NCBI RefSeq assembly: GCF_019511525.1
Contig: NZ_JAEUAT010000018.1
Span: forward strand, 1 to 64,000
DNA from: Rhizobium cauense
GTDB lineage: Bacteria > Pseudomonadota > Alphaproteobacteria > Rhizobiales > Rhizobiaceae
Length of the DNA stretch: 64,000 bases
Reading direction: 5' to 3'
Shown: positions 45,286 through 55,363 of the stretch, one piece after another
Layout of the letters: the number at the start of each line of letters is the position of its first letter
Numbering within the stretch: position 1 is the stretch's first letter
The notes under the pieces: generated by a model
Told to the model about the DNA's origin: nothing
The model's database searches: none
Seen by the model: the letters and a program-made list of their open reading frames with translations, nothing else
Position numbers and translations under genes: made by a program

Positions 45286-46002
45286 TATCGGGCCACGAAG
45301 GCCCGCGTCCTCTCCAGAAATGAGCTTGTGCAGGTGCACCATAAGCCCCGCAGCGAAGAGCGGTGTCAGCAGATTGACGATCGGGATGGCAAGGAACGCA
45401 GCGATGACAAGGCCTGCGAGGAAGACCGTTGCGGCATGCTTGGCGCGGAATGACCGCGCCTCCTGCGGCGAGCGGAAGCGCATGGCGGCAAACTCGAAGA
45501 ACTCCCGGCCGAGCAGGTAGCCGTTGACCAGGAAAAAGGCGATCAGGTTGACGCCTGGCACAAAGAGCAGGAAGAGCGCGACGATATTGCCGGCAATGAC
45601 GACGCCGAGAAACTTGATCGAGCTCGCAATCGCCGGACCCAGCGGCATCGCCGTGCCAGGCGGATCCGAGGGATAGTCCCGTTTCTCGACAACCTCGGCC
45701 ACATCATCGAGAAACAGGCCGGCAATCAGTGCCGTCACCGGCGACAGCAACAACGCCAATCCAAGCGCAAGCCCAATGCCGGCGGCAATCGCAAAGACAA
45801 AACCCAGCCAGCCCGCCCAATCCGGCATCGCCGGAAAGAAACTGGCAAGCCAGGGGAAGACGAACGACATGAATGCGCTGCGCAGCAGCAGCCAGAACCC
45901 GACGAGAACCAGAAGCGTGAGGCCCAGGACCTTCCAAAAGACCGACCGCGTCTCCGCCGCAAAAAGATTGATGAGGGAAAGGCGAGCGGCCTGAAAGATC
46001 AT
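45274..46002 (-). CDS. EI24/CysZ-like membrane protein
   Basis: This 242-residue protein has about four to six membrane helices (VLGLTLLVLVGFWLLL, WLGFVFAIAAGIGLALGLALLLSPVTALIAGLF, IVALFLLFVPGVNLIAFFLVNGYLLG, VFLAGLVIAAFLAIPIVNLLTPLFAAG). It fits the EI24/CysZ family; CysZ proteins move sulfate, but most homologues are untested. The motif FLVNGYLLGREFFE with RAKHA is typical. The ATG at 46002 follows GGAGACCTCATA; a longer in-frame reading to 46194 is rejected. Confidence 0.82.
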   Translation of the reverse strand: MIFQAARLSLINLFAAETRSVFWKVLGLTLLVLVGFWLLLRSAFMSFVFPWLASFFPAMPDWAGWLGFVFAIAAGIGLALGLALLLSPVTALIAGLFLDDVAEVVEKRDYPSDPPGTAMPLGPAIASSIKFLGVVIAGNIVALFLLFVPGVNLIAFFLVNGYLLGREFFEFAAMRFRSPQEARSFRAKHAATVFLAGLVIAAFLAIPIVNLLTPLFAAGLMVHLHKLISGEDAGLRGPISGR

Positions 46003-46232
46003 TATGAGGTCTCCGGTTGCATCAACCATGTAGGAATCTGAACTTTGAACGGCAAGGCTGAAATAAATTCGGCGGACTGACCCAAAACTTGTCGAAAATG
46101 CTATGTTAAGATATAGTAATTTATCATCCAAGATTGCTTGATCCTGAGACGCAGCTTCCGGAATAGTTGAAAAACGACAAGGGTTGCCCTGCATATCCGC
46201 GAAACGCTTCCGGGAAGACCAGGACGGCTAAC

Positions 46233-47087
46233 GTGGAAGATTTTGTTCAGAAGCTTCGCCAATATGCCAAGTCCGGCACCCCGGCCGAACGGCGAATCGC
46301 GAAATATTTCTCAGAGCATCTGAACGACCTGCCATTCGAAACCGCTGCCTCTGTCGCCGACCGTCTCGACCTGAGCCCCATGACGGTGGGCCGCTTTCTT
46401 CGCGCGCTCGGCTATCAGGGGCTCGACAGCGTCAAGGTTCACATTCGCGAGACGAGCGCCATCTCCCCGACACAGATGCAGGCATCGCTGACAGAGCTGC
46501 AGACGGACGCTTCCGCCGGCAAGCCGCTCGCGGTGCTTGTCTCGGAACAGATCCAGGCGCTGCACCACATCTATCATCTGACGGGCCAGCCACAGTGGAG
46601 CGAAGCGGTGTCGATGATATCGGCCGCGCGGGAGGTTTTCATCGCCACGCACGCGAGTCTTTCCGGGTTCTCATCTCACTTCGCCCAGCGCCTGACGCTC
46701 GCGCGCGACGGCGTTCGTGCCCTTGATGGAACAGGCAGCCGCTTTGCCGAGCTCTTTGCGCGGATCGATGGCACTGACGCCCTACTTATTGTGATCGACA
46801 GCAAACGCTTCCGCAGGGCCCGCCTGCTGGCGCGCACGGCCCGACGCTACGGGTACAAGGTAATCCTGATCACCGCGCAAGGTGCCAATTGGATCCCGGA
46901 CCAGGCAAATCTTGCGCTTGCCCTGCCTCCGACCCGCACCGACAATGGTGACAATCTGCCACCGCTAATGGCGCTGCTCGACTGTCTATCGGAAGCCGTC
47001 ACCGCGGCCGCTGGCGAGGAGGCAGCGGCTCGCATACGTCGTATGGCGGAATTCGGCAGCCTGCTTGGAGAGGGCGGAAACCGCTAG
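46233..47087 (+). CDS. RpiR-family transcriptional regulator
   Basis: This 284-residue protein has an N-terminal RpiR helix-turn-helix (ETAASVADRLDLSPMTVGRFLRALGY, about residues 34-59). A C-terminal SIS sugar-isomerase-type domain follows (about 110-280, with VFIATHASLSGFSSHFAQRL and ALLIVIDSKRFRRARLLART). Effectors are usually sugar phosphates. It starts at GTG 46233. It converges with the pentulose kinase gene, only 3 bases apart, and might regulate that operon, but this is only position-based. Confidence 0.86.
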   Translation: MEDFVQKLRQYAKSGTPAERRIAKYFSEHLNDLPFETAASVADRLDLSPMTVGRFLRALGYQGLDSVKVHIRETSAISPTQMQASLTELQTDASAGKPLAVLVSEQIQALHHIYHLTGQPQWSEAVSMISAAREVFIATHASLSGFSSHFAQRLTLARDGVRALDGTGSRFAELFARIDGTDALLIVIDSKRFRRARLLARTARRYGYKVILITAQGANWIPDQANLALALPPTRTDNGDNLPPLMALLDCLSEAVTAAAGEEAAARIRRMAEFGSLLGEGGNR

Positions 47088-47090
47088 AGC

Positions 47091-48674
47091 CTACGCCATC
47101 GCCTCGAGCTCGGCACGGTGACGATACATCGCAAGCAGCCTGCGATAGTCGCGGTCGTAAAAGTCCCGCTTGGCGGCATTCGGCAGCCACTCTTCGCCGC
47201 CGGGATACATTGCCGATCCTGCCTCTGCGAGATCGCCATAAAGCCCACAGGCAACAGAAGCCGCCATGGCCGTGCCGAGAAGTACCGCCTCGTTCATCTT
47301 CGGCACCACGATCCTGCAGCCCGTCGCATCCGAATAAAGCTCCATCAGCACCGGATTCTTGACGTGCCCGCCGGCAACATGCAGCGTGTCGGGTACATAC
47401 CCATACTCTCTCATCCGCTCGAGGATATGGCGAATGCCGAGCGCAATAGCTACGGCGGCGCGCCAGTAAAGTGCGCAGAGCCCGTCGAACGAAGTATCTA
47501 GTGTCAGCCCGCTGATCGCGCCGACGGCATGCGGATCGGCAAGCGGCGAACGGTTGCCGTGAAAATCAGGCAGGACGAAGATGCGCGCGCCGAAGTCATC
47601 TCCCTCCTCCGCGCGAAGCTGCGCAATCCGGACGGCAATCTTCTGATGCAGCGCTGCTGTCGGCTCGCCGCCAGCAGCGTGCATCCGCACAATGTGATCG
47701 AGCAGCGCTCCGGTTGCCGACTGCCCGGCTTCCGCCAGCCAGGACTCAGGTAGCACCGCCTCGTAGTATGGCCCCCACATGCCATGGCTCGGCTTGCGCT
47801 CGCGCGAGAACGACACGATGCAGCTCGACGTGCCGGCGATGAGCGCCAACTGACGCTCCAGGCCGCGAGCATCGTGCGCCTCGCCGCCGAGCGTTCCGAG
47901 CGCCCCGGCATAAGCATCGATCATGCCGGCCGAAACATGGCACGCCGTCGTCAATCCAAGTGCCGAGGCGGCCTCCTGCGTCAGCGTCCCGACGCTTTTC
48001 CCGACAGGAACCGTTTCCTCTGGCAGCCGCCCACGCTCCAGCAGATCGTCGAGCCCGATCTGCTCCAGAAAGTCCTTCTGCCAACCCTGATCCCGATGCG
48101 CGAGATAGTTCCACTTGGCCGTCAGCGTGCAGCGCGAGCGAGCCAACGCGCCGGTCGCCTTCCAAGTCATGAAATCGGCAAGGTCGAAAAGGTAGCCGGT
48201 GTTCATCCAGGTCCCGGGCAGTCGCTTCTTCAACCACATCAGCTTCGGCATTTCCATTTCCGGCGACATGAAATGCCCGGAATGCTCCAGGACGGGGTGC
48301 TTGGTCGCCGTACAGAAATCCGCTTCCTTCAGCGCCCGGTGATCGAGCCAGACGATGGTGTCGAAGCGACGCTCCCCACCAGTGGAGACACTGATCTGCC
48401 CTCCGTCGACATCACGCACCACGAGCGAACAGGTGGCATCGAAGCCAATCGCACCGACCGACGCCGGCTCGACCCCCGATTGCTCCGTTGCCTTGCGCAC
48501 GGCAATGCAGACCGCCGACCAGATGTCTTCTGAATCGTGCTCGGCGTGATTTTCACGCGGCCTGTTCATGATGATCGGGTGTTCGGCCTTGCCCAGCAGC
48601 CCGCCGTTAGCGTCGAAGACGCCGGCGCGCGCACTGCCCGTGCCGATATCGACCGCAACCACATGCTGAGGCAT
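47091..48674 (-). CDS. FGGY-family pentulose kinase (ribulokinase-like)
   Basis: This 527-residue kinase has the FGGY phosphate loop VDIGTGSARAGVFD, the GFDATCSLVVRD segment, DHRALKEADF, and the late HVAGGHVKNPVLMELYSDATG. This pattern fits the FGGY pentulose kinase group that includes D-ribulokinases, and not the xylulokinase type. It would phosphorylate the ketopentose formed when MtlK oxidises a pentitol. Its ATG overlaps the stop of the upstream HAD gene (TAATG), so translation is coupled. It is the last gene of the smo operon. Confidence 0.88.
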   Translation of the reverse strand: MPQHVVAVDIGTGSARAGVFDANGGLLGKAEHPIIMNRPRENHAEHDSEDIWSAVCIAVRKATEQSGVEPASVGAIGFDATCSLVVRDVDGGQISVSTGGERRFDTIVWLDHRALKEADFCTATKHPVLEHSGHFMSPEMEMPKLMWLKKRLPGTWMNTGYLFDLADFMTWKATGALARSRCTLTAKWNYLAHRDQGWQKDFLEQIGLDDLLERGRLPEETVPVGKSVGTLTQEAASALGLTTACHVSAGMIDAYAGALGTLGGEAHDARGLERQLALIAGTSSCIVSFSRERKPSHGMWGPYYEAVLPESWLAEAGQSATGALLDHIVRMHAAGGEPTAALHQKIAVRIAQLRAEEGDDFGARIFVLPDFHGNRSPLADPHAVGAISGLTLDTSFDGLCALYWRAAVAIALGIRHILERMREYGYVPDTLHVAGGHVKNPVLMELYSDATGCRIVVPKMNEAVLLGTAMAASVACGLYGDLAEAGSAMYPGGEEWLPNAAKRDFYDRDYRRLLAMYRHRAELEAMA

Positions 48675-49363
48675 TAAAGGTGCATCCCGTCCCGCTTATG
48701 TTTTCGGACAAGGTGTATTAAATCCGGCATGACGTCAAACACAGCCTCCGGAGAAAGCCGGTCGAGCTCAGCGCGGTAGCCAGAGAAATTGGCGTGCGAG
48801 CCGCCCGTGAAAGCAAACACCGTCATGCCTGCCGCCTTCGCAGCCTGGATGCCGGCCGGGCTATCCTCGATGACCACGCAATTGGCAGGGTCGACATTCA
48901 TTTCGTGTGCCGCATGCAGGAATAGATCGGGCGCCGGCTTGCCATTCTTGACCATCGTCGCGCTGAAGATGTCAGGCAGCCGATCAATCAGGCCCGTGAC
49001 AGTCAGCGACAGGCGGATGCGCTCGACTTGGCTCGACGATGCGACACAGCAGGGGATGCCGAGCCCGTCGATCGTCTCGGCGACACCCTCGATCGGCTTC
49101 AACTCCTTGCGGAAACGCTGATAAAGATCCGTGCGGATCTGGTCGAGGAATTCCTGGCCCGGATGAACGTCGTACTCGCTCTTCATCGTCTCGATAACGG
49201 TGGCCAAGCTACGCCCCAGGAAGCGGCCGTAAACCTCCTCCTCGGTGATCGGGACGTTGAGATCATTCATCGCCTTGACGAGAACGCTGACCGAGATCGG
49301 TTCGCTATCGACAAGCACTCCATCACAATCGAAAATGACCAGCCGTGTTTCAGCATCAGTCAT
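48674..49363 (-). CDS. HAD-family hydrolase, beta-phosphoglucomutase-like
   Basis: This 229-residue protein has HAD motif I DCDGVLVDSE, motif II ASSSQ, the Lys in KNGKPAPDLF, and motif III VIEDSPAGIQAAKAAG. It is the subfamily IA type of sugar-phosphate phosphatases or phosphoglucomutases. Placed between mtlK and the pentulose kinase, it may remove phosphate from a stalled sugar phosphate such as sorbitol 6-phosphate. The ATG at 49363 has only a weak ribosome site (GGG). It lies 82 bases after mtlK. Confidence 0.88.
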   Translation of the reverse strand: MTDAETRLVIFDCDGVLVDSEPISVSVLVKAMNDLNVPITEEEVYGRFLGRSLATVIETMKSEYDVHPGQEFLDQIRTDLYQRFRKELKPIEGVAETIDGLGIPCCVASSSQVERIRLSLTVTGLIDRLPDIFSATMVKNGKPAPDLFLHAAHEMNVDPANCVVIEDSPAGIQAAKAAGMTVFAFTGGSHANFSGYRAELDRLSPEAVFDVMPDLIHLVRKHKRDGMHL

Positions 49364-49445
49364 GGCAGACCCAATCGCAGTTGGTGCAGGACGTTCGCCT
49401 CCACCCGGTGGGCGGAGACTGGCGGCGGACTGCCGCCACTGATCC

Positions 49446-50927
49446 TTACACGGCAAGCTTGTTGTCGAGATAGAGCTGCAGCGTTTCGCGCGTGCCCTTT
49501 TCCCACAGAGTTTTCAGTGCGTGGGCGAAACGCTTGCGAAACAGTTCGGATTTCGACACCTCGCCGAAGATGTCGTCGAAGGCGAGGAAGGCCATCGGGT
49601 CGTCCTTGGCTTTCAGTGCTGCCGCATGCAGCCGGTCGGCGCTGGCATCGTTGAAAGCGATGTCCTTGCCGCTGTCGGTCTTGCCGGCGAAGTAGCGGCA
49701 CCACAACGCGGAGACAAGCGACAGGCCCACCACATCCTTGCCTTGGCGAAGGTTGTCGAGGGTCGAAGGCAGAATGAACTTCGGCTGGCGGTTCGATCCG
49801 TCCTGCGCAAGGCGTGGGATCGTATCGGCAATCTTCGGATTGAGCAGCCGGTGCTCGATCAGCGCGAAATAGTCTGTCAGCGAGGTATTGGGCACCGGAG
49901 GAACGATCGGGATGATCTCGTCCGTCTCCAGCTTGGCGAGGAAAGCGCGGATCAACGGGTCTTCCATCGAGTCGTGCACGAAATGGATGTCCATCAGCGC
50001 TGCCGGGTAGGCAATCGCGGCATGTCCGCCGTTCAGGATGCGGATCTTCATATGTTCATAGGGGGTCACATCGGGCACGAAGGTGACGCCGACCTTCTCC
50101 AGTGCCGGGCGCCCAGCAGTGAACTTGTCTTCCAGAACCCACTGCTTGAACTCTTCGCAATAAACGGGCCAGTTGTCCTCGATGCCGAAGGCATCCTTTA
50201 GAAGATCGATTTCGCGCTGGCCCGTGGCGGGGGTGATGCGGTCCACCATGGCATTAGGGAAGGCGACATTCGCCTTGATCCAATCAGCAAAAACGGGATC
50301 GGACAGGCGCGCCGTCCCAACAACGGCATTCGACGTGACGACACCGTTGTGCGGAATGTTATCGCAGGACATCACGGTGAACGGCACGATGCCCTTCTCC
50401 TTGCGCGCCTTGAGGCCGGCAACGATCAGGCCGAAGACCGTCTTGGGTTCGGATGGGTTCTGCCCGTCAGCTGATATCGCCGGATGATCGGGATTGAACT
50501 TGCCGGATGCGTCGATGAAATAGCCGCCTTCGGTGATCGTCATCGAAACAATGCGGATCGCGGGATCGGCAAGCTTGGCAATGATCTTCTTGGCATCGCC
50601 GACCGGCAGGATGTCGATCATCGGCGCGGTGACGCGCGCTGCCGTCTTGTTGTTGTCCTGCTCTACGACGGTCGTCAGGAAATCCTGAGCGGCGAGCTTT
50701 TCGCGCATCGCTGCGTCGGAGGGCAAAATACCCGCGCCGACAATTGCCCAATCGTGATCCTCGCCGAGATTGAACAGGTCGTCGAGATAGATCGCCTGGT
50801 GGGCGCGGTGGAAATTACCCACGCCGAAGTGCACGATGCCCGCCTTCAGCGACGCCCGCTCATAGGCCGGTACGGCGGCTGTCTTTGCCGCGTCGGAAAG
50901 CGTTGCCAGCGATAGTTTGCACGTCAT
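49446..50927 (-). CDS. mtlK: Mannitol/polyol 2-dehydrogenase
   Basis: This 493-residue long-chain polyol dehydrogenase begins with an NAD fold (IVHFGVGNFHRAHQAIYLDDL). The catalytic Lys lies in the VTFVPDVTPYEHMKIRILNGGHAAIAYPAALM region (KIRILNGGH). It oxidises mannitol to fructose, and related enzymes also take D-arabitol and sorbitol. It sits 107 bases after smoK. In Sinorhizobium and Rhodobacter a sorbitol dehydrogenase gene (smoS) lies at this point, but here there is none. AGAGGACTGAAAC precedes the ATG. Confidence 0.94.
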   Translation of the reverse strand: MTCKLSLATLSDAAKTAAVPAYERASLKAGIVHFGVGNFHRAHQAIYLDDLFNLGEDHDWAIVGAGILPSDAAMREKLAAQDFLTTVVEQDNNKTAARVTAPMIDILPVGDAKKIIAKLADPAIRIVSMTITEGGYFIDASGKFNPDHPAISADGQNPSEPKTVFGLIVAGLKARKEKGIVPFTVMSCDNIPHNGVVTSNAVVGTARLSDPVFADWIKANVAFPNAMVDRITPATGQREIDLLKDAFGIEDNWPVYCEEFKQWVLEDKFTAGRPALEKVGVTFVPDVTPYEHMKIRILNGGHAAIAYPAALMDIHFVHDSMEDPLIRAFLAKLETDEIIPIVPPVPNTSLTDYFALIEHRLLNPKIADTIPRLAQDGSNRQPKFILPSTLDNLRQGKDVVGLSLVSALWCRYFAGKTDSGKDIAFNDASADRLHAAALKAKDDPMAFLAFDDIFGEVSKSELFRKRFAHALKTLWEKGTRETLQLYLDNKLAV

Positions 50928-50950
50928 GTTTCAGTCCTCTTGAAGGTCTT

Positions 50951-50970
50951 CGGGGTCGACTGCGACCCCG
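50951..50970. terminator. Perfect hairpin between smoK and mtlK
   Basis: CGGGGTCG (50951-50958) pairs with CGACCCCG (50963-50970) around a 4-base loop. No T-run follows on the minus strand, so it may be an RNA processing or stability element and not a terminator. It lies where smoS would be expected. Confidence 0.5.
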
Positions 50971-51034
50971 GTCTCAGCACGCCGGACACCTTGCCCGGTA
51001 CGCTCTCTCGTCCCCAACCCGGCAACAAAGCTGT

Positions 51035-52033
<999 letters not shown>

Positions 52034-52051
52034 GTTTCTCTCCCTGATATC

Positions 52052-52882
52052 TTATTTCACCGCGCCGAAGGTCAGGCCGCGGACGAGTTGTTTCTGCGAG
52101 AACCAGCCGAGGATCAGGATCGGGGCGATCGCCATGGTGGAGGCTGCCGAAAGCTTGGCGTAGAACAGGCCTTCGGGGCTGGAGTAGGACGCGATGAACG
52201 CCGTCAGCGGCGCCGCTTTCGAGGCGCTGAGGTTCAACGTCCAGAAGGCTTCGTTCCAGGCCAGGATGATGTTCAGGAGCAGCGTGGATGCGATGCCTGG
52301 AACCGCCATCGGCGTCAGCACGTAGATGATTTCCTTGGCAAGCGAGGCGCCATCCATGCGGGCGGCTTCCAGGATCTCGCCGGGAATTTCCTTGAAGTAG
52401 GTGTAGAGCATCCACACGATGATCGGCAGGTTGATCAGCGTCAGGATGATTACAAGACCGAGGCGACTGTCGAGCAGGCCCGAGTTGCGAAACATCAGGT
52501 AGATCGGGATCAGTGCGCCGACCGGCGGCATCATCTTCGTGGACAGCATCCACATCAGCACGTCCTTCGTCCGCTTGGTTGGCGAAAACGCCATCGCCCA
52601 GGCGGCCGGAATGGCAATGATCAGGCCGATCAGCGTCGAGCCGAAGGAAATGATCACCGAGTTCATGAAGTGGCTGAGGTAATCCGAGCGGCTCTGCACT
52701 TCCGCATAGCTTTCCGTCGTCCAATGGAAAAACAGGAACTGCGGCGGCGAAGCGATGGCATCCGCTTCCGTCTTGAAGCTCGTCAGGAACGTCCAGAGGA
52801 TCGGGAAGAAGATCAGGATGCCGAGCGTCCAGGCGATGGCGGTCATGACGACCTTGCGCTGGGTTGTGACTTTTCTAGCCAT
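52052..52882 (-). CDS. smoG: Sorbitol/mannitol ABC transporter, permease SmoG
   Basis: This 276-residue permease of the MalG type has six helices. The EAA loop is GEILEAARMDGASLAKEIIYVLTPMAVPGI. The C-terminus QLVRGLTFGAVK is typical of polyol permeases. The longer in-frame reading to 53077 overlaps smoF and is rejected. The ATG at 52882 lies 1 base after the smoF stop, so the two are coupled. Confidence 0.93.
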   Translation of the reverse strand: MARKVTTQRKVVMTAIAWTLGILIFFPILWTFLTSFKTEADAIASPPQFLFFHWTTESYAEVQSRSDYLSHFMNSVIISFGSTLIGLIIAIPAAWAMAFSPTKRTKDVLMWMLSTKMMPPVGALIPIYLMFRNSGLLDSRLGLVIILTLINLPIIVWMLYTYFKEIPGEILEAARMDGASLAKEIIYVLTPMAVPGIASTLLLNIILAWNEAFWTLNLSASKAAPLTAFIASYSSPEGLFYAKLSAASTMAIAPILILGWFSQKQLVRGLTFGAVK

Positions 52883-52883
52883 C

Positions 52884-53756
52884 TCAAGCCTCCAGATTCT
52901 TGCCGACGAGGCGTACGAGGAAGATCGCAACGATATTGGCGAGGATGACCGCCACGATGCCGCCCGCCGAAGCGCCGCCGATATCGAACTGCAGAAGTGC
53001 CTGCACGTAGACGAGATAGGTGAGGTTCGTGCTCTGCGTGCCCGGGCCGCCGTTGGTGGTGACCAGGATTTCGGCAAACACCGAGAGCAGGAAGATCGTC
53101 TGGATCAGGATGACAACCGTGATGGCGCGGGCCATATGCGGCAAGATAATGTAGATGAACTTCGAAATGACGCCGGCGCCATCCATCTCGGCGGCTTCCT
53201 GCTGCTCTTCGTCCAGCGATTGCAGGGCGGTCAGCATGATGAGCGTCGCAAAGGGCAGCCACTGCCAGGCGACAATCAGGATGATCGAGAAGAGCGGCGC
53301 GTTGGCAAGCCAGTCATAGGGCTGCAATCCGAGCGCCTTGGCGAGATGCGCGAAGAGCCCGTTGACCGGATTCATGAACATGTTCTTCCACACCAGGGCG
53401 GCAACCGTCGGCATGACGAAGAAGGGCGCGATGACAAGGATGCGAACGATGCCCTGCCCGTAAATCTCCTGGTTCAGGAGCAGCGCAAACGCGATGCCGC
53501 CGACAACGGTGATCAGGAGCACGCCAAGCACCAGCAGCAGCGTATTGATCAACGCCGAGAAAAAGGCGGGATCGGTGAGGAAGTATTTGTAGTTTAGGAA
53601 GCCGACGAAGGTTTCCATCCCCGGGCTGAGCAGATTGTAGTTAAGCGTCGAGAAATAGATCGTCATCACGAGCGGGACGATCATCCACAGGAAGAGGAGC
53701 ACAACAGACGGTGCGATCATCATTCGCGCTGCGGAGCGGGTGTGTAACGTAGCCAT
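52884..53756 (-). CDS. smoF: Sorbitol/mannitol ABC transporter, permease SmoF
   Basis: This 290-residue permease of the MalF type has six helices. The EAA loop is EEQQEAAEMDGAGVISKFIYIILPHM. It begins with a short basic N-terminus (MATLHTRSAARMMIAP). It is separated from smoE by a 135-base gap holding a strong hairpin with a T-run. Confidence 0.93.
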   Translation of the reverse strand: MATLHTRSAARMMIAPSVVLLFLWMIVPLVMTIYFSTLNYNLLSPGMETFVGFLNYKYFLTDPAFFSALINTLLLVLGVLLITVVGGIAFALLLNQEIYGQGIVRILVIAPFFVMPTVAALVWKNMFMNPVNGLFAHLAKALGLQPYDWLANAPLFSIILIVAWQWLPFATLIMLTALQSLDEEQQEAAEMDGAGVISKFIYIILPHMARAITVVILIQTIFLLSVFAEILVTTNGGPGTQSTNLTYLVYVQALLQFDIGGASAGGIVAVILANIVAIFLVRLVGKNLEA

Positions 53757-53806
53757 GGCGATGACCGATCCTGTTCAAGAGGCAGACGGCAGCAGGACAG
53801 CTGTGC

Positions 53807-53847
53807 AAAAAAGGGTCGCCGACGCAGTTTGGGCAATTCGGCGACCC
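53807..53847 (-). terminator. Intrinsic terminator/attenuator between smoE and smoF
   Basis: GGGTCGCCGA (53813-53822) pairs perfectly with TCGGCGACCC (53838-53847). On the minus strand the stem is followed by six T. Since smoF, smoG and smoK lie beyond it without another obvious promoter, partial termination would give more binding protein than permease. Confidence 0.8.
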
Positions 53848-53891
53848 AGATGGGCGGAGAGGTCAAACGCCCCGCCTTCTCAGGAGGTTAT

Positions 53892-55202
53892 CTATTTGAT
53901 GTAACCGGCCTTGGTCATTTCGCGGGTCGTCAGCTGCTGTGCACTCTGCAGTGCCTGGTCGACCGAAACCTGGCCGGCAAGCGCTGCGGAGAACTGCTGG
54001 CCGACAGCCGTGCCGATACCCTGGAATTCAGGGATGGCGACGAACTGAACACCGACATAGGGGACCGGCTTGACGGTCGGCTTGGTCGGATCGGCCGCGT
54101 TGATGCTGTCGAGCGTCATCTTCGCGAAAGGCGCTGCCTTCTGGTAGTCCGCATTCGCATAGAGCGAGGTGCGCGTACCGGGAGGTGCGTTCAGCCAACC
54201 TTCCTTCTCGGCGACGAGGTTGGTGTAGTCCTTGCTGGTTGCCCAGGCGACGAACTTCTCAGCTGCCTCGACCTTCTGCGAGCCTGCCGGGATGGCAAGG
54301 TTCCAGGCCCAGAGCCAGTTGCCGCGCTTGCCGAGACCCTTGTCCGGAGCCAGAGCGAAGCCGACCTTGTCGGCGACGGTCGATTCCTTCGGGTTGCTGA
54401 CGAAGGACGCAGCAACGGTCGCATCGATCCACATACCGCACTTGCCGGTCTGGAAGAGTGCCAGGTTTTCGTTGAAGCCGTTCGACGAAGCGCCCGGAGG
54501 TCCGGCTTCCTTCATCAGGTTGACGTAGAAGTTCAGCGTGTCCTTCCACTCCGGCTGGTCGAACTGCGGCTTCCACTGTTCATCGAACCAGCGAGCGCCG
54601 AAGGAGTTCGACATGGCCGTCAGGAAGGCCATGTTTTCGCCCCAGCCCGCCTTGCCGCGCAGGCAAATGCCGTAGATTTCCTTGTCCTTGTTGGTGATCT
54701 TCTTCGCGGCGTCCGCGATGAAGTCCCAGGTCGGAGCATCGGGCATCTTCAAGCCGGCGGCGTCGAACAGGTCCTTGCGGTACATGACCATCGAGCTTTC
54801 GCCGTAGAATGGTGCTGCATAGAGCTTGCCGTCAGCAGTCAGGCCGCTGCGGATAGCCGGCAGCAGGTCGTCGGCGTCGTAGTCGGCACCGAGATTGTCG
54901 AGCGGCAGCAGCCAGCCCTGCTTTGCCCAGATCGGAACTTCATAGGTGCCGATCGTCAGAACATCGTACTGACCGCCTTTCGTCGCGATGTCGGTCGTGA
55001 CCTTCTGGCGCAGAACGTTTTCCTCGAGGGTCACCCACTCAAGGTCGATGTCGGGGTTCTTTTTCTTGAAGTCGTCCGTCAGCTTCTGCATCCGGATCAT
55101 GTCGCCGTTGTTGACGGTCGCGATCGTCAGCGTTTCGGCCGAAGCCATGCCGGCAAACGCCAGTGCCGAGCAAGCGCCCAGCAGGAAAGTTTTCAATGTC
55201 AT
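53892..55202 (-). CDS. smoE: Sorbitol/mannitol ABC transporter, substrate-binding protein
   Basis: This 436-residue secreted protein has a signal peptide (residues 1-22, MTLKTFLLGACSALAFAGMASA). The SBP_bac_1 pattern includes VLTIGTYEVPIWAKQGWLLPLD and LYAAPFYGESSMVMYRKDLF. The context with mtlK, smoF, smoG and smoK identifies it as the hexitol/pentitol binding protein. GGGAGGAAGAT fixes the ATG at 55202. It lies 146 bases after smoC, in a gap with two TTTGCTCA-based sites. Confidence 0.92.
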   Translation of the reverse strand: MTLKTFLLGACSALAFAGMASAETLTIATVNNGDMIRMQKLTDDFKKKNPDIDLEWVTLEENVLRQKVTTDIATKGGQYDVLTIGTYEVPIWAKQGWLLPLDNLGADYDADDLLPAIRSGLTADGKLYAAPFYGESSMVMYRKDLFDAAGLKMPDAPTWDFIADAAKKITNKDKEIYGICLRGKAGWGENMAFLTAMSNSFGARWFDEQWKPQFDQPEWKDTLNFYVNLMKEAGPPGASSNGFNENLALFQTGKCGMWIDATVAASFVSNPKESTVADKVGFALAPDKGLGKRGNWLWAWNLAIPAGSQKVEAAEKFVAWATSKDYTNLVAEKEGWLNAPPGTRTSLYANADYQKAAPFAKMTLDSINAADPTKPTVKPVPYVGVQFVAIPEFQGIGTAVGQQFSAALAGQVSVDQALQSAQQLTTREMTKAGYIK

Positions 55203-55236
55203 ATCTTCCTCCCAGAAGATGAGTGCGAGCATTCGC

Positions 55237-55363
55237 TTTGCTCATGGGCAATTACTCACCCAAGGAGGAAAAAAGTCAATCACCATTCGTTGCTGCGTTA
55301 GCGAACAACGGAATTATCTCATTGAAAATTAATGAATATATTTTTGCTCACATCTTGAGCAAA
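55237..55363. promoter_or_regulatory. SmoC (SorC-family) operator candidates
   Basis: TTTGCTCA-CATCT-TGAGCAAA at 55343-55363 is a perfect 8-5-8 palindrome that overlaps the smoC stop codon. A second TTTGCTCA at 55237-55244, followed by GGGCAA, lies 35 bases before smoE. Two copies around the smoE promoter region suggest cooperative binding or looping by the regulator encoded just upstream. Confidence 0.65.
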
